Shown here piece by piece: positions 54,704 to 63,973 of a stretch of DNA of 64,000 bases; position 1 is the stretch's first letter, and each line of letters opens with the position of its first letter. The DNA comes from Chlorogloea purpurea SAG 13.99. GTDB taxonomy: Bacteria; Cyanobacteriota; Cyanobacteriia; Cyanobacteriales; Microcystaceae. A program made the translations under genes and the position numbers. The stretch spans positions 1-64,000 of the forward strand of contig JADQBB010000018.1 in assembly GCA_016903695.1 (NCBI GenBank). Direction: 5' to 3'. A model generated the notes under the pieces. That model was not told the DNA's origin, made no database searches, and saw nothing but the letters and a program-made list of their open reading frames with translations.

Positions 54704-57700
54704 TTAAACGATGGCGATCAGTGCCACGGGGACGGGCAAGAAATAATTTGATTCTTCGTCAAATAAACTGTCGCTTCCCATCGCTAAAGAATTCGTTATC
54801 CATTGATAAATTATTCTCCCGGCATTTTTAGCCGCGTCAACTATTTCATCATCGGGCATGAGTTGTTCTTCAAGTGCTTGTTTTTCTAGAAAAGTGATCA
54901 TCTGGTGTACTTTACGAGCGCATACACCCCGGAGATCGAGCGGCCCTTCCGAATCCTTCGTGAAAGCATAATAGGTTAAATATTTGGCAGCTCTCACATC
55001 ACAATCACTTTCTAATTCTCGCAGGGGATGGGTGGCGAATAACAAGTAATCAATATTTTGCAATTCTGGAAAATCCACACGTATTTTTTGGGCTGGAACT
55101 GTTAAAAAATCCGCTCCTGTTTGCCTAGCAAGAGAACCGCATAAACAACCGATCGGATCATTATGTAATAACGGATCATGTTTCCTGAAAGTTCTCCCTT
55201 GTTCCTCGCACTCTGCCTTAAACCAAGGCAGTAATCCCGCTAGCTTATGGGTTGTTCTATCTTGACTGAATAGTCCATATTCCGGGTCAAAATTAAATCG
55301 AGATTTTCTTTGTTGAAAGTGTTGGATAGCGACTATTTCTGATTTTGCAAATTCCATTACAGTACCTTGTTCGGAAAAAATCGGACGTGACCATGTTTGA
55401 TTTTCAAAAGATAGTTTATACCGATAATAGTCGTGTTGAATATATTGTAGTTCTTCCCAAGCTTTGAGACGATTTAAAAGTTCGGTACGATCGATCACCC
55501 ACTGGGGTGTTAACTGCTCGTTCAGTCTGGTTAATTCTCTTTCCATAAGATTCGAGTTCTGTCTGGCGGCCTTTAACACATCGTCCACGGTTCCCTCATC
55601 GATGCCGTCGGGTGTGATCGACTCCATCAGTCTCTCGCGTTGCCGGTCATCAAGCTGGCCGAGAATTTTTAGCTGCATACGATCGTCGGTAATGCCCGCC
55701 GTTGCCATACGGTCTACCAGGGCCGAGTCACGTTTTTCAGCCAGCGTTCCTTCTAAAATTAGATAGTAGGCGGTAACATCGGAAACTTGACCCAGACGGG
55801 CTACCCTCCCGTTTCTCTGCATTAAAACCGCAGGATCAGAGCTAATATCCCAATGTACGACTTTGTTGGCAACTTGAAAATCTAACCCCTCATCGGCGGC
55901 GGATGTAGCTACAAGAATACGATAATTCCTAGTGCGGTCGTAAAATTTCCTGATAACTTCCTTACGTTCATCCGAGTTCAGCCCGCCCGTGAGAGCGAGA
56001 CTTTGACGGGGGAATGTGGCCGTGATAATGGAAGTGGTTTGTAAAACCTCGGTAAAAACGAGGAAACGAGAATCCGGGTGTGCCTGTAACATAGCTTTCA
56101 ACCAGTTCAATTTAGCATTTTCCACGGTGGAACCAGAACTTAATAAACTGAAAGCAAGTTGAGTTAGCTCGACGATTTCTTCGACTGTGGCTTCTATATC
56201 CGGGTCTTCGGGGTCGTGATTATTTTCGCGTCTGGCCGTGTCCAATAATTGTTTCTGAAACTCGTAAATAGCGGGTATCATCCCCTCTCCTAAATTACGC
56301 GAGGTGAATTTAAAATTTCCATCCGAGGGAAAATTAACCTCCTCCGCGTATTCCACGTTTCTCTTTTCATCGTATTGTGCTAAACGCCTGGAGATTTCAC
56401 GGATTAATGCTCTTAATTGTCTGGTGTCGTCTCCCTTATCGTCCTTGTAAAATTTCTCGCTTTGCCATCTGGGATGGTGTCGGACGCACCAACGGAACAG
56501 CCAACAAGCACCCGCCAAGGAACTACTCGTTAACCTGGTTTCTAAATGTGCCGTGGCGAATCCACCGAAAGATCTCCCTCGCTCGTGATATATTTGCTGT
56601 ACTGTCCTTTTAATCCTCTCTAAGGTTTGTAGATAACGATCGTCCGTTGCCTCTAAGGTAGGCTGCCCCTCGCGATGGGGACGAACGATCGTTAAATTAG
56701 GAAATAGTCTTCTATCCGACCAGTTACGCACTTCATCCTGTTGTCTCCACACCAGGGTTACTCGCCCGTCACTGTTTTCGATCGCTTCCAAAAGTTGTCT
56801 TTGTCCGATATTATTAGCATACGCGTTTTCCATGACCGTTTTGTGGGCCAGTAACCGTAACAAGTTGGTGAATTGAGGGGCGGAACGAAAAGGGGTGGCG
56901 CTCATGAGGATCACTAAATCGGGAGCGGTCGAATTATGCCAGAACTTACCCGTTATCAATTGATGTGCCGCTTTATAAGCTTGGGTTGTGGATTCGGACG
57001 AATCTACCGATTCCCCTTCAAGACCGTCTCTACTGGAGCAATGATGGCACTCGTCGATGATGATAATATTGGGTCTGACACCATCGGGCAATCTTCTCTT
57101 ACCTGTTAAATAAAGCCTGGCGGCTTGTAAACTAGCGATGCGAATTCCATTGGTGCTAATAGTATCTCCATAATTTTTAAAAGAATCGACTACCGTGATG
57201 AGACTTCGATCGCCAGAATCTTTAATGACGCTTTTTAGCTTATCCCTGACATCCTCCTTCAATCCGGCAGATGTCAAATAAAGACAGCGAAATTCATCTT
57301 TCTGGGTGATTAATTTATCCCGTAAGATTAGTCCTACCTCGATAGTTTTCCCTAAACCCACCTCGTCAGCTATAAGCATCCTCTGAATCCGTGATTCATT
57401 AGCTTTTACGTATTGTTGTAATGCTAACTGATGTGGGAAAGGATCTTTATCACTAACGGTAATGCGCCCGGAGTAAATATTAGCCAACAATTCCAACGCT
57501 CCCAGTTTTAAAACTGTTTTAACACGGTGTTGCGGATTGATAGCTTGTGCTTCTAACACACTCGCCCCCGGATAGTAATAGTCCTCTCCCGTGATTATTT
57601 CTTGTATTTGAGGATAATTATTTTTAAGCGCCTGCCAATTTCTTAAATCTCTAAAAGAAATCCCTCTATTGTCTAAGATATTGTCTTTATTGCTAGTTGT

Positions 57701-57817
57701 TTCCATCACATAGGCGAGATGATTGAAAGCAAGTGCATTCGGATTTTGTGTATCTGCCAAAACTATATCGGCGCAAGAACTAGCCCTTTCGGGTACTTCG
57801 ATGAATTTATAAGCCAT
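54704..57817 (-). CDS. RapA/SNF2-like superfamily 2 helicase
   Basis: A 1037-residue ATP-dependent helicase or translocase. Motifs are DEVGLGKT (151-158, Walker A), IIIDECHH (Walker B, 255-259), LMSATPF (304-310) and, in the second RecA domain, VATSAADEGLDFQ, VVHWDISSDPAVLMQRNGR and the arginine finger region RVARLGQ. The N- and C-terminal extensions are not recognised. Large stand-alone helicases of this kind occur in defence systems and also in restriction-like modules; here no DISARM or BREX partner is present. It lies between two pieces of an HNH gene and near a toxin-antitoxin pair and a NACHT-like gene. Confidence 0.87.
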   Translation of the reverse strand: MAYKFIEVPERASSCADIVLADTQNPNALAFNHLAYVMETTSNKDNILDNRGISFRDLRNWQALKNNYPQIQEIITGEDYYYPGASVLEAQAINPQHRVKTVLKLGALELLANIYSGRITVSDKDPFPHQLALQQYVKANESRIQRMLIADEVGLGKTIEVGLILRDKLITQKDEFRCLYLTSAGLKEDVRDKLKSVIKDSGDRSLITVVDSFKNYGDTISTNGIRIASLQAARLYLTGKRRLPDGVRPNIIIIDECHHCSSRDGLEGESVDSSESTTQAYKAAHQLITGKFWHNSTAPDLVILMSATPFRSAPQFTNLLRLLAHKTVMENAYANNIGQRQLLEAIENSDGRVTLVWRQQDEVRNWSDRRLFPNLTIVRPHREGQPTLEATDDRYLQTLERIKRTVQQIYHERGRSFGGFATAHLETRLTSSSLAGACWLFRWCVRHHPRWQSEKFYKDDKGDDTRQLRALIREISRRLAQYDEKRNVEYAEEVNFPSDGNFKFTSRNLGEGMIPAIYEFQKQLLDTARRENNHDPEDPDIEATVEEIVELTQLAFSLLSSGSTVENAKLNWLKAMLQAHPDSRFLVFTEVLQTTSIITATFPRQSLALTGGLNSDERKEVIRKFYDRTRNYRILVATSAADEGLDFQVANKVVHWDISSDPAVLMQRNGRVARLGQVSDVTAYYLILEGTLAEKRDSALVDRMATAGITDDRMQLKILGQLDDRQRERLMESITPDGIDEGTVDDVLKAARQNSNLMERELTRLNEQLTPQWVIDRTELLNRLKAWEELQYIQHDYYRYKLSFENQTWSRPIFSEQGTVMEFAKSEIVAIQHFQQRKSRFNFDPEYGLFSQDRTTHKLAGLLPWFKAECEEQGRTFRKHDPLLHNDPIGCLCGSLARQTGADFLTVPAQKIRVDFPELQNIDYLLFATHPLRELESDCDVRAAKYLTYYAFTKDSEGPLDLRGVCARKVHQMITFLEKQALEEQLMPDDEIVDAAKNAGRIIYQWITNSLAMGSDSLFDEESNYFLPVPVALIAIV

Positions 57818-58227
57818 AGGTAAAACTCGCAGTATTTATTGAACTGGTTAATCGTGTGAGAGTTTGTTACGGTGGTAGGAACCGTTTAACCGGATTTATT
57901 TATATTTGTCCGCTCGACCCAATGATCTGCATAAGTTGTCAATCAATGGGGATAGGTTTTAAATTTTTTCATGTCCCTACTATAATGGACGGCTATCATA
58001 GATGAAACTGGTTTAATGCGAACAACAAATTTTTAGGTTGTCAAAAAAGACTATAAACAATTTGTTGTCTCCGAAGGTAACTAGATAATTGTCGTGATAT
58101 TTTTGAATTATATCGATCGTGCATAAATGATAAGCGTCTCAAGGTACTTGTTAGATAGAGCGATGGTTTGAATAAAGCAAGGAAAAAGTTAGATTCCCTT
58201 TAACTTGTCAACTAAGCTCTACTGTTC
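57818..58227. other. Intergenic region upstream of the helicase gene
   Basis: About 410 bases without a gene. An inverted repeat ACAACAAATT/AATTTGTTGT lies at about 58023-58062. The rest is AT-rich and shows no recognisable RNA or ORF; part should hold the helicase promoter. Confidence 0.5.
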
Positions 58228-58428
58228 TTATCCTATTCCAAGCACCCTTTTGGCGTAATCCCCGGTTGTTTCCACCTTGGGCGAAAATAAGTAGAAGGTT
58301 TTTTCTACCTCCACCACGGAACGACCCATTTTAATATATCCTGTTAGTTTCCCCGTTTTCGAGGGAATTTTAAGGTAGAGGTATTCACGATCGGTTTCCT
58401 TTAATATTTTCCAGTCGCTCTCTTTCGG
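58228..58428 (-). pseudogene. C-terminal fragment of an unrecognised protein, containing a duplicated segment
   Basis: An open frame between a TAG and a TAA encodes about 66 residues including SDWKILKETDREYLYLK and, later, VVEVEKTFYLFSPKVETT. There is no ATG until residue 34. The part YLKIPSKTGKLTGYIK lies in the direct repeat and is repeated, almost unchanged, in the same strand at 58871-58920. It looks like a gene end attached out of frame to the HNH start. Family not recognised. Confidence 0.5.
58331..58380. repeat. 50-bp direct repeat, left copy
   Basis: Matches the right copy at 58871 in 48 of 50 bases, in the same orientation, starting TTAATATATCCTGTTAG. The two copies are 540 bases apart and bracket the antitoxin-like gene and the HNH start. 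Confidence 0.95.
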
Positions 58429-58483
58429 CTAACCGCTCATCAACGCTTCTTCTCAGGGCCGCAGAAATATAAGTACCACTCAT
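58385..58483 (-). pseudogene. HNH endonuclease N-terminal remnant
   Basis: A 32-residue ORF beginning MSGTYISAALRRSVDERL, the typical start of a small cyanobacterial HNH nuclease family. Its ATG overlaps the stop of the antitoxin-like gene (TGATG), as in intact operons of this type. Homology fades after about 18 residues and a stop follows. The matching C-terminal core appears 3.8 kb downstream, beyond the helicase gene. Confidence 0.55.
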
Positions 58484-58827
58484 CAGGCCCTGCTCAGGTA
58501 AGGGAGACTTCCCGCCTTGAGCATAATGATAAGATGTTCTATGCGCTCATATTCGTCAAGCTCCTGCTGTTCGGAAGGGGTCAGTTCTCCCGCCTTATTA
58601 CGGGAAAGTAATACTTTAAGGCGATCGCTCATATCGGGGCTGGGGCCGAAAGCTAAAATTTCTTCTCTTGTCGGCCCGGTAGCCAAAAAATCCAAGATGT
58701 AACGGTAGATATGGGCGCTGAGGGCGGGTTGTTGGAGACTCAGAGCTAGTAGTTCAGGTAAGCGCTCACCCACCCGGGCAAGTTGCTCTGAAAGTTCGTC
58801 GGGGACTTCGAGGATAATTCTAGCCAT
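58483..58827 (-). CDS. Antitoxin-like partner of an HNH nuclease
   Basis: A 114-residue helical protein (MARIILEVPDELSEQL, then a run of helices with DRLKVLLSRNKAGELTPSEQ) common in cyanobacteria just before a small HNH nuclease gene that starts MSGTYIS. Here the start of that HNH gene is present and overlaps the stop, but the rest is missing. Probably an antitoxin or regulator; it is now without an intact partner. Confidence 0.72.
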   Translation of the reverse strand: MARIILEVPDELSEQLARVGERLPELLALSLQQPALSAHIYRYILDFLATGPTREEILAFGPSPDMSDRLKVLLSRNKAGELTPSEQQELDEYERIEHLIIMLKAGSLPYLSRA

Positions 58828-58870
58828 AATTTAAAAGGTTCGCTCTCCTGATACCTGGGAACACATATGC

Positions 58871-58920
58871 TTAATATATCCTGTTAGTTTCCCCGTTTTC
58901 GAGGGAACTTTAAGGTATAG
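58871..58920. repeat. 50-bp direct repeat, right copy
   Basis: 48 of 50 bases identical to 58331-58380. It ends 44 bases before the NACHT-like ORF and joins directly to coding-like sequence of that frame. Confidence 0.95.
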
Positions 58921-58964
58921 ATACGAGAACTGGCTATTTAATTGCAGAACGGGAGTTAGAAGCA

Positions 58965-60227
58965 ATGCGCTGGGAAGACTTTTTACGGAAAATGGCTGAC
59001 GAGTACGCACTCACCCGCACCCAGTCGGAAATTTTTCTCATCAGATTGAGCGAAGAATATAAAAGTTACGAAGAATCAAAATTTTATCCCTACCTCGATC
59101 GTGATGACCGCTTAAAATATATTGCCCTGGCGAATTACAAAAAACAGTTAACAGAGATTTACGGTAAATTCGAGTTCAAGGAAAGGAACGGTAGGGGTTG
59201 TAAGGAGATTAGCAGATCGAGTCGTGATAAATTCCAAAAATTACGTCAGTGGCTCGAAGGACAGTACGCCATGGAAATATCCACTATCGAATTCACTAAC
59301 ACATCGGTCAGTCTAACCGATGACATGAATGATGATTCACGCACCGATTGGGATCATGTTTGCTCGCAAATGCTCTCGATCGATACTGACCGCGCCATCC
59401 ATAATCTGAACCTGTACAAAATACCCACCGTATCCAGCCGATTGAAATCTGAACTTACCGATTCTCAAGGACATAGATATGAATGGGAAGATACCGGGTT
59501 TTTTGAATTTTTATTAGACGATAATCGTCATAAAAATATAGTTATATCAAGCCAGTCGAGCATCGGCAAAATTTTATTCATGCAAAAACTTGGCTCTTAC
59601 ATCCATAGCGCTGATAAAGGCTATCCCCTTTATATCTCTACATCCGAAATTGCCGAAAAATCCCTTCCCAATTACCTAGTACAAAATTGGCTACAAAGTT
59701 CCTTAACTTATATTCCCGATCGATTAGAATTAACACCAGAATTAAAAAATGAGTTTATCAACTTATTTAAAAATCAAAATGTTTGGTTATTAATAGACGT
59801 AGATAAATTTATCAAAAAGCCGAAACAAGTCATCTCCTCAATATTAAGTAGTCGGGCTACCGGGTTTTTGCGCAAGGCTAACATTGTCTTGAGTTGTAAA
59901 CCTAAAATCTGGAGGGCTTGCCAGTACCGTTTTGATGATTTAGAGTTCGCCACTTACACCATCTTGCCTTTAACCCCCGTACAGGTGGAAGACTTTATCA
60001 AACGACGCTTTAGAAAAAATCCTCAACTGGGCGAGGAACTACAACACAAATTGACTCAACTGGACGATCGACGCATCGGTCAGTTAATTCAAAATCCTTC
60101 TTACCTGGTGCGTCTCTGCGAGAATTGGTCAGCCACCCATCGTCAATCTATAGACGATTCCGATAAATTTTTTCAAGGTTTTCAAAACACTTATGCCTAT
60201 TGGAGGTTCTTAATTTTGGGTAATTAA
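58965..60227 (+). CDS. NACHT-like NTPase with degenerate nucleotide site, probably truncated
   Basis: A 420-residue protein resembling cyanobacterial NACHT-family proteins. Residues 1-110 form the helical N-terminal domain found in this group (RWEDFLRKMADEYALT, KLRQWLEGQY). The NTPase region aligns by position, but Walker A reads SSQSSIGKI instead of GxPGxGKT and Walker B reads VWLLIDVDKF instead of LLLLDGLDE; the sensor-type motif ILPLTPVQVEDFIKRRF is preserved. The reading frame continues upstream of the ATG into coding-like residues until a stop, so the 5' end may be missing. The usual C-terminal repeat region is absent. Likely inactive remnant or regulatory variant. Confidence 0.7.
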   Translation: MRWEDFLRKMADEYALTRTQSEIFLIRLSEEYKSYEESKFYPYLDRDDRLKYIALANYKKQLTEIYGKFEFKERNGRGCKEISRSSRDKFQKLRQWLEGQYAMEISTIEFTNTSVSLTDDMNDDSRTDWDHVCSQMLSIDTDRAIHNLNLYKIPTVSSRLKSELTDSQGHRYEWEDTGFFEFLLDDNRHKNIVISSQSSIGKILFMQKLGSYIHSADKGYPLYISTSEIAEKSLPNYLVQNWLQSSLTYIPDRLELTPELKNEFINLFKNQNVWLLIDVDKFIKKPKQVISSILSSRATGFLRKANIVLSCKPKIWRACQYRFDDLEFATYTILPLTPVQVEDFIKRRFRKNPQLGEELQHKLTQLDDRRIGQLIQNPSYLVRLCENWSATHRQSIDDSDKFFQGFQNTYAYWRFLILGN

Positions 60228-60326
60228 AAAATAGTCAATTTATAGTTTAAAAACCTTCCGTGTTTCCCAATAATATAAGTTAGGTTAGCTCTACAATTTT
60301 CTGAAAAGCCAAGAATTACCGTTAAT

Positions 60327-62057
60327 TCAAATAGAAACAGGTAAATCCTTCGCGTAACTTATAAATTTAGCTAAAGGCAAAGTGAACCAGAATTGAGAAC
60401 CCACATCGGGAATGCTACTAACTCCTATATTACCCCCGTGGGCTTCGATAATTTGCCGACATCGATAACAACCCAAACCCACCCCCGTTAAATGTTGGTT
60501 ATGTAAACTCTTGACGTAGAGTTTAAAAAGATGCTGACATTGGACATCGCTCATGCCCTGTCCATTATCGGTAAAAGTACAATAGAGCATATCCCCTTTT
60601 ACCTGGGCATCGACGCTTAAACTCAAGCCTGGTTGGTTATGTTTTAACGCATTATTTAAAAGTTGCTCGAAGACGCATTTTATCGCCCGACTATCTACTT
60701 CGATCGGCGGCAGGTCATCGGCTATTAAATTGTTAGCATTCGCCTGATTCTTTATCAAATTATCGGCCCATTCATCGAGCCAATTCTTGACCATATCTTG
60801 TAAATAAACCTTTTGACGATAGATACTCAGGGGGCGATGTTCGGAAAAATGATTTTCCGAGATGGCATTGATCAAAGTTAACTGTCTCTCGGTACTTTGA
60901 ATGATTTTATCGAGGAGGGGTTTAGCGAGGGTAACTCCTTCCTGACAGCGGCCGGAATTATTTCTCAATATCATTAACAGTCCCATGATGGCGGTACGCA
61001 TATCGTGAGATACCGCCTGTAAAAACACCGTTTTCATCTCGTGAAGATTCTGTAACTCTGTCATCTTCTCCGTTAACTCCAGAGTTCTTTCTGCCACCTC
61101 TCGCTCTAAATTACTATTTAATCTTTCCAGGGTCGATCGTAATCTCTTGTCTATCTCTTCTTTTTCTGCCACCGCAGCGGAGAGAAATAAAGAAGTAGTG
61201 GTGATGATGATCAAGAATATCTGTAGCAGTAATAATCCATCACCGAGGTTAGGTGACTGTACCATGAAAGGCCCGACACCCTTGGACATACCCACTAAAG
61301 CCAGCAGGGAGATGAATAAATTAGCGATTACTGCGCCCCAAACGGGAAATCGTAGCGCAGCCCAAACCAAGAAGGGAAAAGGTAAATATTCAAGATACTG
61401 AACATTAGAAAGGTTGTCCCCGCTAAGATTGGGTTTGATACCTTCACAGCCGAAAACGAGCCAACCGATGCCCAATAGTAACCCATTACAGATAATTGCC
61501 TCTAGTAAGTGACTTTTCGTGCTTTTCCATAACGGCAATGAATTATGGATTGACCTTAATAACAAGGGGGTAAGTACACAAATTCCCGCCACATCTCCTA
61601 ACCAGAGAATCCCCCAGTGTTGTCGGAATTGTTGCCACTGCAGTCCGCCCATATAAAAATGCGCCAGACTATCGATCGAAGCATTGACCGTCGCCGCTAA
61701 AAAACCCGCGCCGAATACCAGAATTAACACGTCGCGGATACGATTTAAGCGGCGAGAAAAATGACCCTGGCGCAGTAAACGGCCCCCTAACCCGCCAGAC
61801 AAACCACTACCGAGGGCTGAGGCGATGATTATACCCCAATTGTCCGATAAAGTCAGTCCCAGAAAAAAATCACCGAGGAATATACCTAAAACTTGTCTTT
61901 CACCCCAGAGCAACACCGCGCTTAAACCTATGCCCGCGGGAAACCAAATGGGTGAAGGGCCTATACCTAAATGTAATAATTGATTGCCCCACCATCCCGT
62001 GGCAAAATAAACGATCGTCACTACAAATATCTTGAGCGGGTAATTAAGAACCGGCAT
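60327..62057 (-). CDS. MASE1-domain sensor histidine kinase
   Basis: A 576-residue membrane histidine kinase. Residues 1-295 form a MASE1 sensor of about eight helices (GPSPIWFPAGIGLSAVL). A coiled coil (about 300-340) leads to the phospho-acceptor H351 in FLQAVSHDMRT and then a HATPase domain with the N box LLNNALKHN, G1 FTDNGQGM and G2 GVGLGCYRCRQII. It is divergent, 147 bases away, from a NarL-type regulator that is its likely partner. The ligand is unknown. Confidence 0.92.
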   Translation of the reverse strand: MPVLNYPLKIFVVTIVYFATGWWGNQLLHLGIGPSPIWFPAGIGLSAVLLWGERQVLGIFLGDFFLGLTLSDNWGIIIASALGSGLSGGLGGRLLRQGHFSRRLNRIRDVLILVFGAGFLAATVNASIDSLAHFYMGGLQWQQFRQHWGILWLGDVAGICVLTPLLLRSIHNSLPLWKSTKSHLLEAIICNGLLLGIGWLVFGCEGIKPNLSGDNLSNVQYLEYLPFPFLVWAALRFPVWGAVIANLFISLLALVGMSKGVGPFMVQSPNLGDGLLLLQIFLIIITTTSLFLSAAVAEKEEIDKRLRSTLERLNSNLEREVAERTLELTEKMTELQNLHEMKTVFLQAVSHDMRTAIMGLLMILRNNSGRCQEGVTLAKPLLDKIIQSTERQLTLINAISENHFSEHRPLSIYRQKVYLQDMVKNWLDEWADNLIKNQANANNLIADDLPPIEVDSRAIKCVFEQLLNNALKHNQPGLSLSVDAQVKGDMLYCTFTDNGQGMSDVQCQHLFKLYVKSLHNQHLTGVGLGCYRCRQIIEAHGGNIGVSSIPDVGSQFWFTLPLAKFISYAKDLPVSI

Positions 62058-62203
62058 AGGAATTAAAACACACCACTGGGGAAAAACAGCAGGGTCAAGA
62101 AAAACTTTTACTTTATCAGAATTGTTTCCCTTTATAAGATTGCCTAAACTACAATTGATTTAACTTCGTGCAGATGGGTGAAAGCTCAATATTTGATTGT
62201 TAT

Positions 62204-62842
62204 ATGCGTATTTTAATAGTTGAAGACGATCCTTTAATGCAATTGGGCTTGGAACAAGCTTTAAGTGAGCAAGAAGGCTTTGAAATAGTCGGCATGGTGG
62301 AAGATGGTTTCGCAGGGGTACAAATGGCTTTGCATCTCAAACCCGATTTGATCGTCATGGATATAGGTTTACCCCGTCTCGATGGTATCGCGGCCACGAA
62401 AGAGATTAAAGAGAAATTGCCCGATGTCCATATTGTCATGCTTACTTCTCACACCATAGAGAGTGAAGTGATAGCTGCCCTAGCCAGCGGTGCGGATGCT
62501 TATTGTATCAAAGGCGTTAGTCTCGATCGACTGCTGGGTGCGATCGAAGCCGCTAAAGACGGGGCCACTTATCTTGACCCAGGGATTGCCCGCCTCGTCA
62601 TGGATAATCTCAAATCTCCCGCCCCGGCAAATCAAGTCAATCCCAATATCAATCTGCTCTCGGAACGAGAAACGGAAGTTTTAAAACTGATCGTCGAGGG
62701 CAAAAGTAACGCCGAGATTGGCGAGCAATTATATCTCAGCACCAATACGATTAAAACTCATGTGCGGGGGATAATGAATAAACTGGCGGTGGACGATCGA
62801 GTGCAAGCCGCAGTGATCGCCCTTCGTTCCGGTTTAGTTTAG
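62204..62842 (+). CDS. NarL/FixJ-type response regulator
   Basis: A 212-residue transcription factor from ATG 62204 (MRILIVEDD). GTG 62168 and ATG 62174 are alternative starts but add non-homologous residues. The receiver contains acidic residues D8-D9, phospho-acceptor D53 (LIVMDIGLP) and the switch lysine in YCIKGVS. The C-terminal LuxR helix-turn-helix is [20 protein letters not shown] followed by [12 protein letters not shown]. It is divergent from a MASE1 histidine kinase and overlaps the convergent pdxA end. Confidence 0.93.
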   Translation: MRILIVEDDPLMQLGLEQALSEQEGFEIVGMVEDGFAGVQMALHLKPDLIVMDIGLPRLDGIAATKEIKEKLPDVHIVMLTSHTIESEVIAALASGADAYCIKGVSLDRLLGAIEAAKDGATYLDPGIARLVMDNLKSPAPANQVNPNINLLSERETEVLKLIVEGKSNAEIGEQLYLSTNTIKTHVRGIMNKLAVDDRVQAAVIALRSGLV

Positions 62843-63817
62843 CTTTTTATTCCGGGCCAACTCCGCCCCCAACTCAATCGCCGCTTTCATACTATCGGCT
62901 CTAGCGATACCTTTACTGGCAATATCAAAAGCCGTACCATGATCGGGAGAGGTGCGGATGAAGGGTAAACCGATGGTAGTATTTATCGCCTGATCGAAAG
63001 CCATTAATTTCACCGGTATCAATCCCTGGTCATGATAGAGGGCTAGATAGGCATGAGCTGCATTTTCCGTATCGCCAGATCCGAACCAAGCCATACCCGG
63101 TTTCACCCACATGGTATCTGGAGGCACTAGACCGATTAAACGTACATCCCGATACTGTTTTTTTGCCCCTTCTAACCAAGGTAGTAACCACTCTTGTTCT
63201 TCTACACCCAATTGCCCTTCCTCACCACTATGGGGGTTTAAACCAGCAATTACAATAGTTGGGTTCGCTATTTGAAAATTATCTCGCAAACACTGGAGCA
63301 GTAATTCCAGTTTCAAGGACATTAACTCTGGGTTTAAAGCGGTCGGGACTCGTGAGAGGGGAATATGGGTGGTGGCCAGTAAAGTCCTCAAAATCCAACC
63401 CGTATGGGGTGAGCGCGCTACAAACATCATCCCGTATTTTTCTACCCCCGCGGCCCGGGCTAAAACTTCCGTCTGTCCTGGATAGTTATATCCCGCTAGT
63501 TGCCAACAAGATTTAGCGATCGGCCCGGTGACTATCCCGGCGAACTCCCCCTTCAGGGTTTTTTCTAGGGCCGCTTGCAGATAGAGAAAGCTAATCCGGC
63601 CGCTAACTCCGTCACCTTTGCCAGGGGTGATCTTCCCGTCGCAGGGAATATCGTAGAAATCCACGCCCGCAGGAAGAGGGCAAGGTAATAAATCGGCACT
63701 GCCGAATACGGTGAGGTGACAAGACTCGGTAATGGTAGGATCTTGTAAAGCTTTGAGGACGACTTCGGGGCCGATACCGGCCGGATCACCGATCGTTAGG
63801 GCTAAATGGGGTTTCAT
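62834..63817 (-). CDS. pdxA: 4-hydroxythreonine-4-phosphate dehydrogenase
   Basis: PdxA oxidises 4-phosphohydroxy-L-threonine in the DXP-dependent route to pyridoxal phosphate in the cytoplasm. The 327-residue protein shows the start [32 protein letters not shown], the metal-binding [13 protein letters not shown] and [11 protein letters not shown], and [13 protein letters not shown]. These are the full set of family landmarks. It is divergent from petM and overlaps the NarL-type regulator by 9 bases at its end. Confidence 0.96.
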   Translation of the reverse strand: MKPHLALTIGDPAGIGPEVVLKALQDPTITESCHLTVFGSADLLPCPLPAGVDFYDIPCDGKITPGKGDGVSGRISFLYLQAALEKTLKGEFAGIVTGPIAKSCWQLAGYNYPGQTEVLARAAGVEKYGMMFVARSPHTGWILRTLLATTHIPLSRVPTALNPELMSLKLELLLQCLRDNFQIANPTIVIAGLNPHSGEEGQLGVEEQEWLLPWLEGAKKQYRDVRLIGLVPPDTMWVKPGMAWFGSGDTENAAHAYLALYHDQGLIPVKLMAFDQAINTTIGLPFIRTSPDHGTAFDIASKGIARADSMKAAIELGAELARNKKLN

Positions 63818-63859
63818 TAGTTTAAAATACTCAAAGTCTATCTTACACGGTAACTGATC

Positions 63860-63973
63860 ATGAGCGCAGAAAGTATGATGTTTAATGGGGCGATCGTATC
63901 CAGCGTCCTAGTTTTAGTCGGTTTAGCATGGGGTTTCTTACTGCTGAAAATCCAAGGCGGCGAAGCGGAATAA
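63860..63973 (+). CDS. petM: Cytochrome b6f complex subunit PetM
   Basis: A 37-residue thylakoid membrane peptide. The whole product has one helix ([18 protein letters not shown]) and the tail KIQGGEAE, which matches cyanobacterial PetM (subunit 7) almost exactly. It supports assembly or regulation of the b6f complex. Only 42 bases separate it from the divergent pdxA gene, so its promoter must overlap that gene's leader. Confidence 0.96.
   Translation: MSAESMMFNGAIVSSVLVLVGLAWGFLLLKIQGGEAE

Noticed and set aside
54704-57817. DISARM or other named helicase defence system
   Set aside because: The helicase lacks the partner genes (DrmA, DrmB, methyltransferase) that would define it.
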